Of a DNA stretch of 8,576 nucleotides, positions 6,641 through 8,576 are shown in pieces (positions within the stretch are counted from its first letter, which is position 1; each line of letters begins with the position of its first letter). The DNA is from UBA1563 sp041667115. GTDB taxonomy: Bacteria > Bacteroidota > Ignavibacteria > Ignavibacteriales > Ignavibacteriaceae. A program made the position numbers and the translations under genes. The notes under the pieces were generated by a model that saw nothing but the letters and a program-made list of their open reading frames with translations, did no database searches and was not told where the DNA came from. The stretch covers positions 1 through 8,576 of the forward strand of contig JBAYFO010000090.1 of NCBI GenBank assembly GCA_041667115.1. Reading direction: 5' to 3'.

Positions 6641-7824
6641 CAAAAAAGCTTGTATATATTTTCTTATCAGTTTTTATCATCATCTCTGTTCATGCTCAAG
6701 ATGGTGGAGCAGACGAAAGTCAAAAAAAAATTTCTCTTGAAGGATACATCAGCAATATGCAAAGCGTAATGTTCGATAGCCTCAAGGGAAATTGGATATC
6801 GGATAACTTGATTCACAACCGCCTTAATTTTTCATGGTTTCCGTCATCGGCTTTAACTTTTTCACTTCAAGTTAGAAACAGATTTATCTGGGGTGAATCG
6901 GTACAGCTCGATCCGGGGTACGGCAAACAAGTTGAAAATGATAACGGTTACTTACAACTCTCAAAAAATTTGTTAAGCGAACGATCTTTTATTTTCAATT
7001 CTTCAATCGATAGAGTTTATCTGGAATATTCAAACGGCAGTCTGGATATGAAACTCGGACGGCAAAGAATAAATTGGGGACAAACAATGGTGTGGAATCC
7101 AAACGATATTTTTAACAACTATTCCTTTTTCGATTTTGATTATGTAGAACGACCCGGCAGCGATGCGATACGGATTCAGTATTATCCTTCCTCCTCTTCA
7201 ACCGTTGAATTCGCGGGGAAAGTAAATCATCAAAAAAAACTAACCGCCGCCGCTTTGTACCGGTTTAACAAATGGGGTTACGATATTCAGTTTATTGGTG
7301 GTCTTCTCAATGAAACTGATTTTGTAATCGGCGCCGGCTGGTCGGGAGCAATAGAAGATGTAAGTTTCAGAGGAGAACTTTCCTATTTCCATCCGAAGAA
7401 AAATCTACCTGATGATCGCGAACTTTTCATGTCCTCTATTTCATTCGACTATTCATTCCAGAACTCATCTTCAATTCTTGTTGAAGGATTGTACGGCAGC
7501 CTTCCTGAAAATAGCAGCTCCGGATTTCTAGAGGTTTATAATGCACCGGCAACGGTAAAAAATCTTTCCTTCACAAAATATAATTTGTTGGGACAGTACA
7601 CTTATCTGATCACTCCCCTGCTCAGTCTCAGTTTTTCTGCAATGGTGATGCCCGGAATAGACGGATATTATGCGGGTCCGACTCTCTCCTACTCGTTAAA
7701 AGACAATCTCGATCTTTCTTTCATCGCACAAGCTTTTAGCGGAAATTTTCCGGATAGCATCACTGGAATTGATCAAAGACTCAATCTGTATCTTGGATTT
7801 ATACGACTCAAAGCAAACTTTTAG
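6637..7824 (+). CDS. Outer-membrane beta-barrel protein of the transport operon (DUF1302-like)
   Basis: This 395-residue protein has a clear signal peptide (1-20, hydrophobic core, cleavage at VHA|Q). The mature chain is made of alternating amphipathic strands rich in Tyr, Phe, Ser and Asn, and ends in LKANF, a C-terminal aromatic residue typical for BAM-dependent insertion. The segment LGRQRINWGQTMVWNPNDIF (140-159) resembles the conserved G-R/K-Q-R-I-W-G core of DUF1302-type and related porin-like barrels, which are often encoded with LolA-fold proteins and RND/MMPL or ABC exporters. It may accept cargo at, or pass it through, the outer membrane. Translation is coupled to the ATPase by an ATGA overlap, which ties the barrel to the inner-membrane transporter. 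It is the last gene of the block; 148 bases without a gene follow. Barrel nature is well supported; the exact family and role are inferred. Confidence 0.8.
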   Translation: MTKKLVYIFLSVFIIISVHAQDGGADESQKKISLEGYISNMQSVMFDSLKGNWISDNLIHNRLNFSWFPSSALTFSLQVRNRFIWGESVQLDPGYGKQVENDNGYLQLSKNLLSERSFIFNSSIDRVYLEYSNGSLDMKLGRQRINWGQTMVWNPNDIFNNYSFFDFDYVERPGSDAIRIQYYPSSSSTVEFAGKVNHQKKLTAAALYRFNKWGYDIQFIGGLLNETDFVIGAGWSGAIEDVSFRGELSYFHPKKNLPDDRELFMSSISFDYSFQNSSSILVEGLYGSLPENSSSGFLEVYNAPATVKNLSFTKYNLLGQYTYLITPLLSLSFSAMVMPGIDGYYAGPTLSYSLKDNLDLSFIAQAFSGNFPDSITGIDQRLNLYLGFIRLKANF

Positions 7825-7972
7825 ATTGAACTCATTTCAACTTGAATATTTGTTAACATAATTTCCTTCTCAATCATTCCTGTAAAATATTTGCAGAGAT
7901 GAAGCATCTTTGTAATATTTTGTTTATACTCAAAATAAATACATATTTCTCAAAATAATATAGTTTGTTAAA
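7825..7972 (+). other. Intergenic region between operon end and methyltransferase copy
   Basis: This is AT-rich with no ORF. It holds only a weak hairpin right after the stop (TTGAA 7826-7830 with TTCAA 7836-7840, no T-run) and the right copy of the 15-bp inverted repeat (7896-7910). A weak promoter-like pair, TTGCAG (7891-7896) and TAATAT (7913-7918) at 16 bases, could serve the downstream gene but is unremarkable in such AT-rich sequence. No ribosome site is evident before 7973. Confidence 0.4.
7896..7910 (-). repeat. 15-bp inverted repeat, right copy
   Basis: GAGATGAAGCATCTT is the exact reverse complement of 1370-1384. The match stops at exactly 15 bases on both sides. It lies 72 bases past the end of the transport operon. 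Confidence 0.5.
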
Positions 7973-8576
7973 ATGAAATCATATTTATCAAATAAATTTG
8001 ATGTAAATCGGATAGTTGAAGTTTTGGATGAACTGCCTATCTGGTCGGCTCCGTTTGGTTTGAAATTGTTGAACGCGATCGAATATAAACGAAATTTGTT
8101 CATCCTTGATATTGGATTTGGAACCGGCTTTCCGCTTACAGAATTACAAACATCACCATAATTGAAGGAGTCGCTGAATCTATTCCGCTCGATGATACAT
8201 CGATTGATTTAATTGTCAGCAATAATGGAATAAATAATGTAGAAGATATCGATAAAGTCTTTTCCGAATGCTCCAGAGTGCTCAAGCCGGGTGGGCAATT
8301 TGTGCAATCCATGAATCTCGATAAAAGTATGTTCGAATTCTATTCACAATTAGAAAGCATATTATCAGACTTGCAGCTAAACAAAGAAATCGAATTGATG
8401 CACCGGCATATTTATAACAAACGTCGACCATTGGATGAGATTCTTTCAATGTTACAAAGCATGGTTTTTTGATAAAAGATTTAGAACATGACCAATTTAA
8501 TTACAAATTTGCCGACGGCACCGCAATGCTGAACCACTATTTCATCCGTCTTGCATTTATGGAATCGTGGGTCAAG
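7973..8576 (+). pseudogene. Class I SAM-dependent methyltransferase, disrupted by two deletions and cut by window edge
   Basis: The gene is readable only by joining three frames. Frame A (7973-8146, 58 residues) begins MKSYLSNKFDVNRIV and contains the SAM-binding glycine loop ILDIGFGTG (44-52) followed by FPLTEL. It then runs into a TAA at 8159. Frame B (about 8149-8454) resumes with NITIIEGVAESIPLDD, SIDLIVSNNGINN (motif IV region) and RVLKPGGQFVQS, typical of the later Rossmann strands. The stretch expected between them, about 30-40 residues with strand 2 and its acidic SAM-ribose ligand, is absent. The frame change implies a deletion of 3n+1 bases. A further one-base loss at 8454/8455 shifts to frame C (8457-8576), which stays open to the edge. 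Each remaining part reads as good protein, so the lesions are recent or are assembly errors. A GTG start at 8278 is an internal valine of LKPGG context, not a real start. The enzyme's substrate is unknown. Confidence 0.78.
8367..8576 (+). repeat. Direct repeat, right copy (methyltransferase 3' segment)
   Basis: This matches window bases 1-211 with one deleted base at 8454/8455 and ten substitutions, all after 8488. The homology runs into the right edge, so the full length of the repeat is not seen. Confidence 0.9.

Noticed and set aside
7826..7840. Hairpin TTGAA-N5-TTCAA directly after the operon as a terminator.
   Set aside because: The stem is only five weak pairs and no T-run follows, so it is not distinguishable from background in AT-rich sequence.
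8278..8472. Separate 64-residue gene starting at the GTG at 8278.
   Set aside because: The GTG is the valine of the methyltransferase segment RVLKPGG, with clear homologous coding sequence in the same frame upstream to about 8149. It is a fragment of the broken gene.
1..8576. Plain circular-contig overlap (end repeats start because the molecule is a small circle).
   Set aside because: The two ends differ by ten substitutions and one indel, so they are not the same sequence read twice. A join of strain variants remains possible and is covered in the findings.

Overview
The window comes from a low-GC, Gram-negative bacterium of the Bacteroidota/Ignavibacteriota/Chlorobiota kind. This is inferred from the AT-rich sequence, signal peptides, an outer-membrane beta-barrel ending in Phe, a four-helix-bundle (23S rRNA intervening-sequence type) protein and the family types present. 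The one clear promoter looks like a standard sigma70 site (TTGACT-N17-TATTAT) rather than the -33/-7 type of Bacteroidia. That fits the Ignavibacteria/Chlorobi side slightly better, but the rank is uncertain. No rRNA, tRNA, CRISPR or transposase gene is visible.

Layout. (1) Bases 2-343 hold the C-terminal part of a class I SAM-dependent methyltransferase whose 5' end lies outside the window. (2) Bases 404-1333 encode a secreted CE4-type polysaccharide deacetylase. (3) Bases 1449-1496 carry a sigma70-like promoter overlapped by a 20-bp inverted repeat that should be a TetR operator. (4) Bases 1511-7824 form one co-directional block of seven tightly spaced genes: a TetR regulator, a LolA-like periplasmic protein, a four-helix-bundle protein, two FtsX/MacB-type ABC permeases, their ATPase, and an outer-membrane beta-barrel. 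(5) From 7973 to the right edge lies a second copy of the methyltransferase. It is broken by an internal deletion near 8147 and a one-base deletion near 8454. The last 210 bases of the window repeat the first 211.

How the genes may work together. The ATPase and two unequal permeases would form a heterodimeric inner-membrane transporter of the LolCDE/MacB superfamily. The LolA-like protein would be the periplasmic carrier and the beta-barrel the outer-membrane partner. Together they suggest a trans-envelope system for a lipid, lipoprotein or other hydrophobic cargo, controlled by its own TetR repressor. The cargo cannot be read from the sequence. The most unusual details are a complete EF-hand-type calcium-binding loop inside the TetR ligand domain, a four-helix-bundle gene translationally coupled inside the transport operon, and the mosaic duplicated methyltransferase at the two window ends.
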